Assembly: GCA_022601215.1 (NCBI GenBank)
Contig: JAHZIZ010000136.1
Span: 1-5,720, forward strand
Direction of reading: 5' to 3'
DNA length: 5,720 bases
Source: Bacteroidota bacterium
Lineage (GTDB): Bacteria; Bacteroidota; Bacteroidia; Flavobacteriales; Flavobacteriaceae
The notes under the pieces were generated by a model that had not been told where the DNA came from, made no database searches, and saw nothing but the letters and a program-made list of their open reading frames with translations. The position numbers and the translations under genes are program-made. Shown one piece after another: positions 1 through 5,720 of this stretch (within the stretch, counting starts at the first letter, position 1; each line of letters begins with the position of its first letter).

Positions 1-1
1 A

Positions 2-367
2 GACTATCGCCCGGCTGAAGTTGCGAAGCAAAAGATTAAGAAAAAAACAGGGGAGCTTGTTATTGCGTTAGAGAAAACGGAAGATATATTAGCTTCTCTT
101 GGATCGCAAAAGAAGGAACACTTTCTAGTAGGCTTTGCTTTAGAGACAGAAAATGAGCTTGAAAATGCAAAAACAAAACTGCTGAAAAAGAATTTAGATT
201 TAATTGTATTAAATTCGCTTAATGACAAAGGTGCTGGTTTTGGCACTGATACAAACAAAGTCACATTTATTACTCGTGACAATAAAGTAATCCCTTTTCA
301 AGTTAAGAGTAAAGCAGACGTTGCAAAAGACATTATAGAACACATTATAAAAGAACTCAATGCGTAA
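2..367 (+). CDS. coaBC: CoaBC C-terminal part (phosphopantothenate-cysteine ligase domain), 5' truncated by window edge
   Basis: This is the last 121 codons of the bifunctional coenzyme A synthesis enzyme. The CoaB half joins cysteine to 4'-phosphopantothenate using CTP, and the CoaC half (outside the window) decarboxylates the product; both act in the cytosol. The visible part begins with DYRP (residues 1-4 of the fragment), followed by the lysine-rich KIKKK (11-15), which matches the conserved KxKK of CoaB. It continues with VGFALET (43-49), NLDLIVLN (64-71) and GAGFGTD (77-83). From memory these align in order with the E. coli CoaB segments around ADYRP, KIKK, VGFAAET, NLDLICAND and QGFNSD. 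The C-terminal end looks complete. The stop codon TAA overlaps the ATG of the next gene (ATGCGTAA), so the two are probably co-transcribed and may be translationally coupled. Family assignment is secure; the N-terminal flavoprotein domain is inferred. Confidence 0.93.
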   Translation, partial: DYRPAEVAKQKIKKKTGELVIALEKTEDILASLGSQKKEHFLVGFALETENELENAKTKLLKKNLDLIVLNSLNDKGAGFGTDTNKVTFITRDNKVIPFQVKSKADVAKDIIEHIIKELNA

Positions 368-1250
368 ATTATTATTTTTAGTTGCCTTATTATTCTCTTC
401 AGTAGCGATGAATTCGCAAGAACTGAATGCAACCATTACCATAGACGCTCAACAAACTGGGCAGCCAAACGCTCAGGTTTTTCGTACCCTAGAGCAACAG
501 CTTACGGAACTTATAAATAATACCACATGGACCAATAGAGAATATAAAAATCAGGAGCGAATTGATTGCAACTTCACTTTGGTTCTTACCTCTTTCGAAT
601 CGACCAATTTTGGAGGAACGTTGCAAGTTCAGGCTTCTCGTCCAATTTATGGGTCCGTGTACGATTCACCGATTTATAACTATAATGACAAACAATTTTC
701 ATTCGAGTATAGCGAGTTTCAACCCTTGGTGTTTAACATAAACACCTTCGACTCTAATTTAGTTTCTGTGTTGGCATATCACATTTATACACTTATCGGG
801 TTGGATGCTGATAGCTTTGAGTTAAACGGCGGAAAAGAATATTTTGATATTGCTAAACAAATTGTTAATACCGCAGCGTCTAGTAATTTTATTGGATGGA
901 AAACAACCGACGGAACACAATCACGCTTTCGCCATAATGATGCGTTAATCTCGAATGTATATCAAGAATTCCATGATGCTATGTATGTATATCATCGTTT
1001 GGGAATGGATGTCATGGAAAGCAATCAAATAGAAGCAAAGAATAAAATTATCGAATCCATCTCTAATTTGAAAAATGTAAACGACCGAAGACCAAACTCT
1101 TATTTGTTGCGAACTTTTTTTGATGCAAAAAGTGACGAAATTGAAAAAATCTTTAGTGGAGGACCTAGAGTAGATATTAATACTTTAGTCAATAATTTAA
1201 ATAGAATTGCACCCACACGCAGAAGTAATTGGGGTAACATAAAATTATAG
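360..1250 (+). CDS. porD: PorD-like protein (DUF4835 family), type IX secretion associated
   Basis: This is a 296-residue exported protein of the DUF4835 family, named PorD in Bacteroidota annotation because of its association with the type IX secretion system; its molecular role is not well defined. It begins with a clear Sec signal peptide: MRK, a hydrophobic run LLFLVALLFSSVAM, then a probable cleavage near NSQ/E around residues 19-21. The mature part starts ELNATITIDAQQ, typical of the family, and is rich in beta-prone segments with many Asn, Phe and Tyr. The C-terminal third has the conserved-looking RRPNSYLLRTFFDAKSDEI and ends without a membrane anchor, so a periplasmic or outer-membrane-associated location is likely. 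Length agrees with the family (about 290-300). The ATG at 360 is supported because it begins directly at the signal peptide and overlaps the coaBC stop by 8 bases. A strong terminator follows 21 bases after the stop codon. The family call is from recall of sequence style and gene neighbourhood. Confidence 0.87.
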   Translation: MRKLLFLVALLFSSVAMNSQELNATITIDAQQTGQPNAQVFRTLEQQLTELINNTTWTNREYKNQERIDCNFTLVLTSFESTNFGGTLQVQASRPIYGSVYDSPIYNYNDKQFSFEYSEFQPLVFNINTFDSNLVSVLAYHIYTLIGLDADSFELNGGKEYFDIAKQIVNTAASSNFIGWKTTDGTQSRFRHNDALISNVYQEFHDAMYVYHRLGMDVMESNQIEAKNKIIESISNLKNVNDRRPNSYLLRTFFDAKSDEIEKIFSGGPRVDINTLVNNLNRIAPTRRSNWGNIKL

Positions 1251-1258
1251 AATACCAC

Positions 1259-1289
1259 TTGCAGGAATTATAAAACTCCCTTACTTTAG
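1259..1289 (+). promoter_or_regulatory. Candidate Bacteroidota-type promoter for recN, overlapping the terminator
   Basis: TTG at 1259-1261 is followed after 20 bases by TACTTTAG (1282-1289), which matches five of the six fixed positions of the Bacteroidota -7 element TAnnTTTG. Spacing is one base longer than the usual ~19. The -7 candidate lies in the loop of the porD terminator, and a transcript would start near 1296, about 25 bases before the recN TTG. This is the only promoter-like match I see that would give recN its own start after the terminator. It is a weak match and short AT-rich motifs occur by chance. Confidence 0.3.
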
Positions 1290-1302
1290 AGGGAGTTTTT
1301 TT
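1272..1302 (+). terminator. Intrinsic terminator after porD
   Basis: AAAACTCCC (1272-1280) pairs perfectly with GGGAGTTTT (1291-1299), extended by one more T-A pair inside, with a loop of about 8 bases and a run of seven T (1296-1302). The A-rich left arm and T-rich right arm would also form a partial terminator on the opposite strand. It should end the coaBC-porD transcript. Only 18 bases separate it from the recN start codon. Confidence 0.88.
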
Positions 1303-1320
1303 ATACCATACACCAATCCG

Positions 1321-2973
1321 TTGATTACATCTCTTTCCATAAAAAATTATGCCTTAATAGAAGATATTCGTGTCGATTTTGATACGGGCCTTACTATTAT
1401 TACAGGAGAGACAGGAGCTGGAAAATCTATCTTACTTGGGGCTTTGGGATTGGTAGTTGGTAACAGAGCGGATGTAAAGGTGGTGAAGGATACCACGAAA
1501 AAGTGTGTTATAGAAGCCTGTTTTTCCATTGCGAATTATAATTTGAAATCACTTTTTACGGCAAATGATTTGGATTATGAAGCGCAGACCATAATGCGAA
1601 GAGAGATTTTACCAAGTGGTAAGTCTAGAGCTTTTGTTAATGATACTCCTGTTACTTTACATCAGATGCAGGCCTTAGGGGTTCATCTTATTGATGTCCA
1701 TAGCCAGCATGATACCCAAACATTAGGAACTGAAGCGTATCAGTTTCAGATAATTGATGCTCTGGCACAGAATGATGATTTGCTAAAAGATTATGCGAAG
1801 AGTTTACGGGAGTATAGAAGTTTGAAAAAAGACTTAACAGCACTTATCGCTGAAAAAGATCAAGCTGTTAAGGAGTTAGATTATCACAGTTTTCTCTACC
1901 AAGAACTGGCTGAAGCAAATCTCGCGTCATTAGATCAATTAGCATTAGAAGAGTCTTATGAGAAGTTGAATAACACCGAAACGATTCAGGAAGCCTTGGC
2001 AAAGACATTGACCATGCTGTCAAATGATGAAATGGGCGGTATTACTAGGTTGAGTGAAGCTCGAAGTAACCTTGGAGAGATTGCTAATTTTTCGGTACAA
2101 TATGAGAGCCTTTGGAAGAGATTAAATAGTGTTGTCATTGAATTAGAAGATATTGTTGGTGAGACGGAAATGGCTTCTGAGCAACTAGAGGCAGATCCTG
2201 AAAAGTTGTTTGCGGTGAATGACAAGTTACAGATCTTATATAAATTGCAACAGAAGCACACCGTAGCAACCGTAAAGGAATTGATAGACATTGAGGAGAA
2301 TTTAGGTGAGAAGGTAGCTTCATCCACGCAGATTGATTCAAAAATTGAAGACCTACAAGATAAATTGGTAGCAGTTAGAACGGTTACATTGGAAAGAGCA
2401 TTACATCTCAATGATAAAAGAAGAGGGGTTTTTGAAATGTTAAAACAAAAATTAGAAACTTTACTAAAAGATCTTGGATTACCCTTTGCACAGTTTCAAT
2501 TTAAATTAGATGAGACGGAAGATTTTAAGCCTCATGGAAATGCAAGCTTACAATGGTTGTTTACAGCCAATCAAGGTACAACATTGGGGCCCCTCCAGAA
2601 AGTTGCTTCAGGTGGTGAGATGAGTAGAATTATGTTGGCAGTAAAAGCGATATTAACTCGATATAAGAACTTAGCCACTTTGGTGTTTGATGAAATCGAT
2701 ACTGGTGTCTCGGGTGAGATAGCGCATAAGATGGCCGAAATCATGAGTATAATGAGTACGCGAATGCAAGTTGTCAGTATCACACATTTACCGCAAATTG
2801 CGGCTAAAGGTGATTTCCACAAACGCGTCTTCAAGAAAGAAGAAAATGAGGTGACAACTACCCAAATAAAAGAACTCTCGACCGAAGAACGGGTAATTGA
2901 AATAGCTCAGATGATCGGGGGAAGCTCATTAAGTGAATCTGCCATTGCACATGCTAAACAGTTATTGAATTAA
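1321..2973 (+). CDS. recN: DNA repair protein RecN (SMC-like ATPase), TTG start
   Basis: RecN is a cytosolic SMC-related ATPase that binds DNA ends and supports RecA-dependent double-strand-break repair. The 550 residues match the usual length. In order: an N-terminal ATPase half with LSIKNYALIED (5-15) and Walker A GETGAGKS (29-36, K35); the Q-loop region with the RecN-typical DVHSQHD (125-131); a central helical, charged coiled-coil region (roughly 150-375); then the C-terminal ATPase half with the ABC signature ASGGEMS (429-435), Walker B LVFDEID (454-460, D457/E458), D-loop GVSGE and switch His in THLPQIAA (H489). The start must be TTG at 1321: no in-frame ATG or GTG lies between the upstream stop TAA (1240-1242) and the Walker A motif, and the first internal ATG is codon 92. 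No clear ribosome binding site is visible, as is usual in this phylum. It sits directly after the porD terminator and 61 bases before fabI. Confidence 0.97.
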   Translation: MITSLSIKNYALIEDIRVDFDTGLTIITGETGAGKSILLGALGLVVGNRADVKVVKDTTKKCVIEACFSIANYNLKSLFTANDLDYEAQTIMRREILPSGKSRAFVNDTPVTLHQMQALGVHLIDVHSQHDTQTLGTEAYQFQIIDALAQNDDLLKDYAKSLREYRSLKKDLTALIAEKDQAVKELDYHSFLYQELAEANLASLDQLALEESYEKLNNTETIQEALAKTLTMLSNDEMGGITRLSEARSNLGEIANFSVQYESLWKRLNSVVIELEDIVGETEMASEQLEADPEKLFAVNDKLQILYKLQQKHTVATVKELIDIEENLGEKVASSTQIDSKIEDLQDKLVAVRTVTLERALHLNDKRRGVFEMLKQKLETLLKDLGLPFAQFQFKLDETEDFKPHGNASLQWLFTANQGTTLGPLQKVASGGEMSRIMLAVKAILTRYKNLATLVFDEIDTGVSGEIAHKMAEIMSIMSTRMQVVSITHLPQIAAKGDFHKRVFKKEENEVTTTQIKELSTEERVIEIAQMIGGSSLSESAIAHAKQLLN

Positions 2974-2976
2974 ATG

Positions 2977-2984
2977 TATCTTTA
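2977..2984 (+). promoter_or_regulatory. Possible -7 element upstream of fabI
   Basis: TATCTTTA in the recN-fabI gap matches five of six fixed positions of the Bacteroidota -7 consensus TAnnTTTG. It would give a start site about 40-45 bases before the fabI ATG. No TTG is found at the expected distance upstream (it would fall in the recN 3' end), so the match is incomplete. fabI may instead be read through from recN, as no terminator separates them. Confidence 0.28.
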
Positions 2985-3034
2985 CGTCGAAAAATAACCT
3001 CAAAGTAATTCAGAAAAAATAAAACCAATTAACC

Positions 3035-3850
3035 ATGTCATATAACTTATTAAAGGGAAAACGCGGAATCATTTTTGGAGCTTTAGATGAAAATTCTATT
3101 GCCTGGAAAACGGCAGAACGTTGTCATGAAGAGGGCGCTCAAATTGTGTTGACCAATGCACCTATTGCAATGCGTATGGGGCAGATTAATAATCTTGCAG
3201 AAAAAACAGGCTCACAAATTATTCCTGCTGACGCCACAAGTATTGAAGACTTGGAAAATTTAGTGGAAAAGGCAATGGAAATCTTAGGCGGCAAGCTGGA
3301 TTTTGTACTTCATTCTATTGGAATGTCTGTCAATGTGCGAAAAGGAAGAAAGTATACAGATCAGAAATATGATTGGACGGAGAAAGGCTGGGATGTTTCG
3401 GCTTTGTCTTTTCATAAAACCATGCAGGTTTTGTATCAAAAAGATGCAATGAATGAATGGGGAAGCATAGTCGCCTTAACTTATATGGCGGCCCAGCGTG
3501 TATTTCCTGATTATAATGATATGGCAGACAACAAAGCCTATTTAGAATCAATAGCCCGAAGTTTTGGGTATTTCTTCGGAAAAGATAAGAAAGTACGTGT
3601 AAACACTATTTCTCAATCTCCAACACCTACTACTGCAGGTCAAGGAGTAAAAGGATTTGATGGTTTTATCGCGTATGCGGAAAAAATGTCTCCTTTAGGA
3701 AATGCGACGGCAATAGATTGTGCCAACTACACGGTTTCTTTATTTAGTGATCTTACGAAGCGAGTGACACTTCAAAATTTATACAATGATGGAGGCTTTT
3801 CCAATGTAGGAGTGAGTAACGATGTAATGGAAACTTTTATGAAAGAATAA
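3035..3850 (+). CDS. fabI: Enoyl-[acyl-carrier-protein] reductase FabI
   Basis: FabI catalyses the last step of each fatty acid elongation cycle, reducing trans-2-enoyl-ACP with NAD(P)H in the cytosol; it is the target of triclosan-type inhibitors. The 271 residues fit the family (about 260-270). The N-terminus has the Rossmann segment KGKRGIIFGALDENSIAWK with the family's glycine/SIA pattern. HSIGMS (93-98) corresponds to the HSIG cofactor motif. The catalytic pair follows the FabI spacing: Y150 in LTYMAAQ, then Y160 and K167 in DYNDMADNK, equivalent to E. coli Y146, Y156 and K163. The substrate-loop region reads SQSPTPTTAGQGVKGF, where E. coli, from memory, has SAGPIRTLAASGIKDF, so the loop differs although its frame is kept. 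Near the C-terminus YNDGGFSNVG replaces the usual YVDGG(F/Y)S. The start ATG is supported by an A-rich leader and the position of the Rossmann motif. A strong terminator follows 21 bases after the stop. Confidence 0.96.
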   Translation: MSYNLLKGKRGIIFGALDENSIAWKTAERCHEEGAQIVLTNAPIAMRMGQINNLAEKTGSQIIPADATSIEDLENLVEKAMEILGGKLDFVLHSIGMSVNVRKGRKYTDQKYDWTEKGWDVSALSFHKTMQVLYQKDAMNEWGSIVALTYMAAQRVFPDYNDMADNKAYLESIARSFGYFFGKDKKVRVNTISQSPTPTTAGQGVKGFDGFIAYAEKMSPLGNATAIDCANYTVSLFSDLTKRVTLQNLYNDGGFSNVGVSNDVMETFMKE

Positions 3851-3871
3851 GAACAAATTTTAATATGTAAG

Positions 3872-3904
3872 AAAGGCTGCTCTTTAGAGCGGCCTTTTTT
3901 GTTT
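3872..3904 (+). terminator. Intrinsic terminator after fabI
   Basis: AAAGGCTGCTC (3872-3882) pairs with GAGCGGCCTTT (3887-3897) across a four-base TTTA loop, an 11-pair stem with one T-G wobble and GC-rich core. A T run (3895-3900) and a further T-rich tail follow. It closes the recN-fabI unit and isolates the next gene transcriptionally. Confidence 0.92.
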
Positions 3905-3949
3905 GTTTTTAATCGGTAAAATGCGACCTTAATCGTTTATGGTGTCCAG

Positions 3950-3993
3950 TTGTCGAAATAGTTTTGTTATTACCTTTTTTTTGGATATTTTTA
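3950..3993 (+). promoter_or_regulatory. Two overlapping candidate promoters for the repeat-protein gene
   Basis: Candidate 1: TTG (3950-3952), 18-base spacer, TACCTTTT (3971-3978). Candidate 2: TTTG (3963-3966), 19-base spacer, TATTTTTA (3986-3993). Each matches five of six fixed positions of the Bacteroidota TTTG / TAnnTTTG promoter, with the final G replaced. Candidate 2 has the classical spacing and would start near 4000, leaving a leader of about 33 A/T-rich bases before the ATG. The strong terminator upstream means this gene needs its own promoter. The rest of the gap 3905-4032 shows no riboswitch-like or operator-like structure that I can support. Confidence 0.5.
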
Positions 3994-4032
3994 GGCTTAT
4001 TAACTAATCTATTATTCATTTAATTTTAAATT

Positions 4033-5720
4033 ATGAAAAAATTTACTTTACTGATTGCGATGTTAGTTTGCGCAGTTAGCTTTGGTCAAAACTTTTCCGA
4101 TCTACCCGTCGAGGAAGTTAACAAAGCTAAGCAAGCTAAAATCGATCAAGCAGCAAGAACAGCCAAAGCTGTTTCGAGTGCTTTTGCAAGTGCTGCTACT
4201 ATGGGAGAAAACAACCCAACCTACATTAACCAATTAACTCAAGAGCAAAAGGCCGCTTTTAACGAAGAAGTGTCTAAGCTTTCAGTGCTTTCTCCGGGAA
4301 ACAATCCGGTTTTTGCAAATAGGTTGTCTCAGGAGCAGTTAGCTTCTTTTGATGAAGAGGTATCTAATTTGAAGGCTAATTCTTCAGAAAGTAATCCTAC
4401 CTATGCAAATCAATTAACAGCTGAGCAAGCTGCAAATTTCAATCAATCACCTTCAAACCTTGGAGTGATTGCGAATGTTTCTAGTAATCCAATTTTTACA
4501 GGAAATCAAAAAGTGATTTCTCCGAACACTACAGATAGTAGTTTTGTTCCTTGTAATGGTGAAAATGCTAGTAATGCATTTGAGAATGGAAGAGGATGTA
4601 GTGTTAACAATAACTGGACAGCTGCCAACGATCTTATCGTTACTGCTGGAAACGATGCTATGTTAACGTCTATTGTTCCAAATATTTTCATGTCTGTTGG
4701 AGCTTCAGCTACAGCTGTAGATGTAACAATTTATGAAGATGCTGCTGGATTACCAGGAACTATGGTTGCTCAGGAATTAGGTTTAGTGCCTTCTTCTTCT
4801 GTGGTAGTAGGTAGTAACTTTGGTCTTGATATCTCTGCTGTAACTTTAGATTTAACGCCAGTTGCGTTGGCTGGAGATGCTGCAATGGATACGAACTACT
4901 GGGTAGCTATTCAAGTAACAACTTCAGATGGTGCGAATGCATTTTGGGAAGATAGTACAGCAACAGCTGTAGGAGCAGACTTAGCATTTAACGATGGTAC
5001 TGGATGGATTATTCCTGGACCAGGACAAGACGGTGTGTATACTTTCGTAGTAGACTGTACTCCTATGGGAGGCGGTGTTGCTTGTGACGAAAGTAACCCA
5101 AGTAATGCTTTCGAAAACGGAAGAGGATGTAGTGTTAACAATAACTGGACTGCTGCGAATGACTTTACGTTACTTGCAGGAAGTGATGGAATGTTGACTT
5201 CTATTGTACCAAACATCTTTATGTCTGTTGGAGCTACTGCTACAACAGTTGATGTAACAATTTACGATGATGCTGGTGGATTGCCAGGAACTATGATCGA
5301 TCAGCAATTAGCTGTAGTACCAACTTCTCAAGTAGTTGTAGGTAGTAACTTCGGTCTTGATATTTCTGCTGTAACTATGGATCTTACACCAGTTGCTTTA
5401 GCTGGAGATGCAGCCATGGATACTCAATATTGGGTAGCGATTCAGGTAACTACATCAGATGGAGCTAATGCATTCTGGGAAGATAGTACGGCAAGTGCTA
5501 TTGGAGCGGACTTAGCGTTTAACGATGGAACAGGATGGACTATTCCTGCACCAGGACAAGATGGGGTATACACCTATGTTGTAGACTGCACTCCTATGGG
5601 AGGTGGTGTTGCTTGTGATGAGAGTAATCCAAGTAATGCTTTTGAAAATGGAAGAGGATGTAGTGCAAATAACAACTGGACAGTTGCAAATGATTTTACT
5701 CTTCTTGCAGGTAGCGATGG
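4033..5720 (+). CDS. Secreted tandem-repeat protein, function unknown (3' end beyond window)
   Basis: I do not recognise a named family. At least 562 codons are open to the window edge. The ATG at 4033 begins a good signal peptide: MKK, hydrophobic core to residue 16, probable cleavage FG/Q at 18-19. Residues 20-59 are a polar, Ala/Lys-rich, probably helical stretch. Residues 60-160 hold three repeats of about 30 residues (NNPTYINQLTQEQ type, at 60, 90 and 120) and a degenerate fourth start at 151. From residue 174 come tandem 177-residue domains (174-350, 351-527, 528 onward), each with SNAFENGRGC, NNNWTAAND, VDVTIY(E/D)D, GLPGTM, YWVAIQVTTSDG, FNDGTGW and VVDCTPMGGG. The alternating hydrophobic pattern and the GLPG turn suggest a beta-sandwich like those often found in Bacteroidota surface and exported proteins. 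Type IX secretion is a reasonable inference, but the C-terminal sorting domain is not visible. An adhesin, matrix or carbohydrate-binding role is possible and unproven. The gene has its own promoter candidates and is separated from fabI by a terminator. Confidence 0.88.
   Translation, partial: MKKFTLLIAMLVCAVSFGQNFSDLPVEEVNKAKQAKIDQAARTAKAVSSAFASAATMGENNPTYINQLTQEQKAAFNEEVSKLSVLSPGNNPVFANRLSQEQLASFDEEVSNLKANSSESNPTYANQLTAEQAANFNQSPSNLGVIANVSSNPIFTGNQKVISPNTTDSSFVPCNGENASNAFENGRGCSVNNNWTAANDLIVTAGNDAMLTSIVPNIFMSVGASATAVDVTIYEDAAGLPGTMVAQELGLVPSSSVVVGSNFGLDISAVTLDLTPVALAGDAAMDTNYWVAIQVTTSDGANAFWEDSTATAVGADLAFNDGTGWIIPGPGQDGVYTFVVDCTPMGGGVACDESNPSNAFENGRGCSVNNNWTAANDFTLLAGSDGMLTSIVPNIFMSVGATATTVDVTIYDDAGGLPGTMIDQQLAVVPTSQVVVGSNFGLDISAVTMDLTPVALAGDAAMDTQYWVAIQVTTSDGANAFWEDSTASAIGADLAFNDGTGWTIPAPGQDGVYTYVVDCTPMGGGVACDESNPSNAFENGRGCSANNNWTVANDFTLLAGSD
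4210..4512 (+). repeat. Short ~30-residue (90 bp) repeats in the N-terminal part of the secreted protein
   Basis: Units start at 4210, 4300 and 4390 (30 codons each) with a degenerate fourth start at 4483 after a 31-codon unit. The shared pattern is (N/S)NP(T/V)(Y/F)xNxL(T/S)xEQxAxF(N/D)xxxSxL. The first two are full length and include EEVS; the third loses the EEVS part (NQSPSNL) and the fourth keeps only SNPIFTGNQ. The LTxEQxAxFxEEVSxL segment has helix-like spacing. Similarity is seen in protein; the DNA is well diverged. Confidence 0.8.
4552..5720 (+). repeat. 531-bp tandem repeat array encoding 177-residue domains
   Basis: Copy 1 spans 4552-5082, copy 2 spans 5083-5613, and copy 3 starts at 5614 and runs off the window. 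Period is exactly 531 bp (177 codons) both times, with no indels. By hand count copies 1 and 2 differ at about 28 of 177 residues (about 84% identical), concentrated in the first 40 residues and around the GLPG region. The visible 35 codons of copy 3 differ from copy 2 at two residues (V/A and A/V). A 32-base exact match joins 4588-4619 and 5119-5150. Copy 1 is the most diverged, with CNGENA in place of CDESNP at its start. Confidence 0.95.

Noticed and set aside
1272..1299. Regulatory hairpin controlling recN translation
   Set aside because: The perfect stem followed at once by a T run is fully explained as a terminator for porD; there is no alternative pairing with the recN start region that I can see.
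1986..2411. 141-codon minus-strand open frame within recN
   Set aside because: It lies wholly within the well-supported recN coiled-coil region in antisense, with Ser/Cys-rich composition typical of shadow frames.
2974..3034. Terminator or small gene between recN and fabI
   Set aside because: The 61 bases contain no stable hairpin with T run and no open frame of meaningful length; only a weak -7 like box is seen.
4033..4090. Lipoprotein signal suggested by a cysteine in the signal peptide (C13)
   Set aside because: The residues before C13 (MLV) do not form a lipobox with a small residue at -1, and the hydrophobic core continues past it to a normal FG/Q cleavage site.
4911..5216. Minus-strand open frames inside the repeat array (here and at 4506-4691) that resemble each other
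   Set aside because: They are antisense shadows of the same 531-bp repeat, so their similarity is explained by the plus-strand coding repeat; no start context or independent coding signal.
4552..5720. CRISPR array or mobile-element repeats
   Set aside because: The repeats are contiguous, exactly 531 bp, in frame and coding; there are no spacers, inverted ends or transposase.

Overview
The window looks like a chromosomal segment of a Bacteroidota species, most likely a member of the Flavobacteriaceae. The evidence is AT-rich DNA, A/T-rich leaders without clear Shine-Dalgarno sequences, a PorD-type (DUF4835) gene found in this phylum, a signal peptide ending in FGQ, and promoter candidates resembling the Bacteroidota TTTG / TAnnTTTG consensus. 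All genes read on the + strand. No tRNA, rRNA, CRISPR array or insertion sequence was seen.

Left part (2-1302): the 3' end of coaBC (coenzyme A synthesis) overlaps the start of porD by 8 bases, and the pair ends at a strong intrinsic terminator (1272-1302). Middle part (1321-3904): recN (double-strand-break repair) starts at a TTG only 18 bases after that terminator. It is followed after 61 bases by fabI (enoyl-ACP reductase, fatty acid synthesis), which ends at a second strong terminator (3872-3904). These are housekeeping genes from unrelated pathways; the coaBC-porD-recN order is, from memory, common in flavobacteria.

Right part (3905-5720): an intergenic stretch with two overlapping promoter candidates leads into a long gene that is still open at the window end (at least 562 codons). 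It encodes a secreted protein with an N-terminal signal peptide, three or four short repeats of about 30 residues, and then tandem 177-residue (531 bp) domains that look like beta-sandwiches. Two domain copies are complete and a third runs off the edge. This is the least ordinary part of the window. The repeats are strongly conserved as protein but differ at many silent positions, and a conserved cysteine pair brackets each domain junction. It is plausibly a cell-surface or exported type IX secretion cargo, but the C-terminal sorting domain that would show this is not in view. Its function is not recognised.
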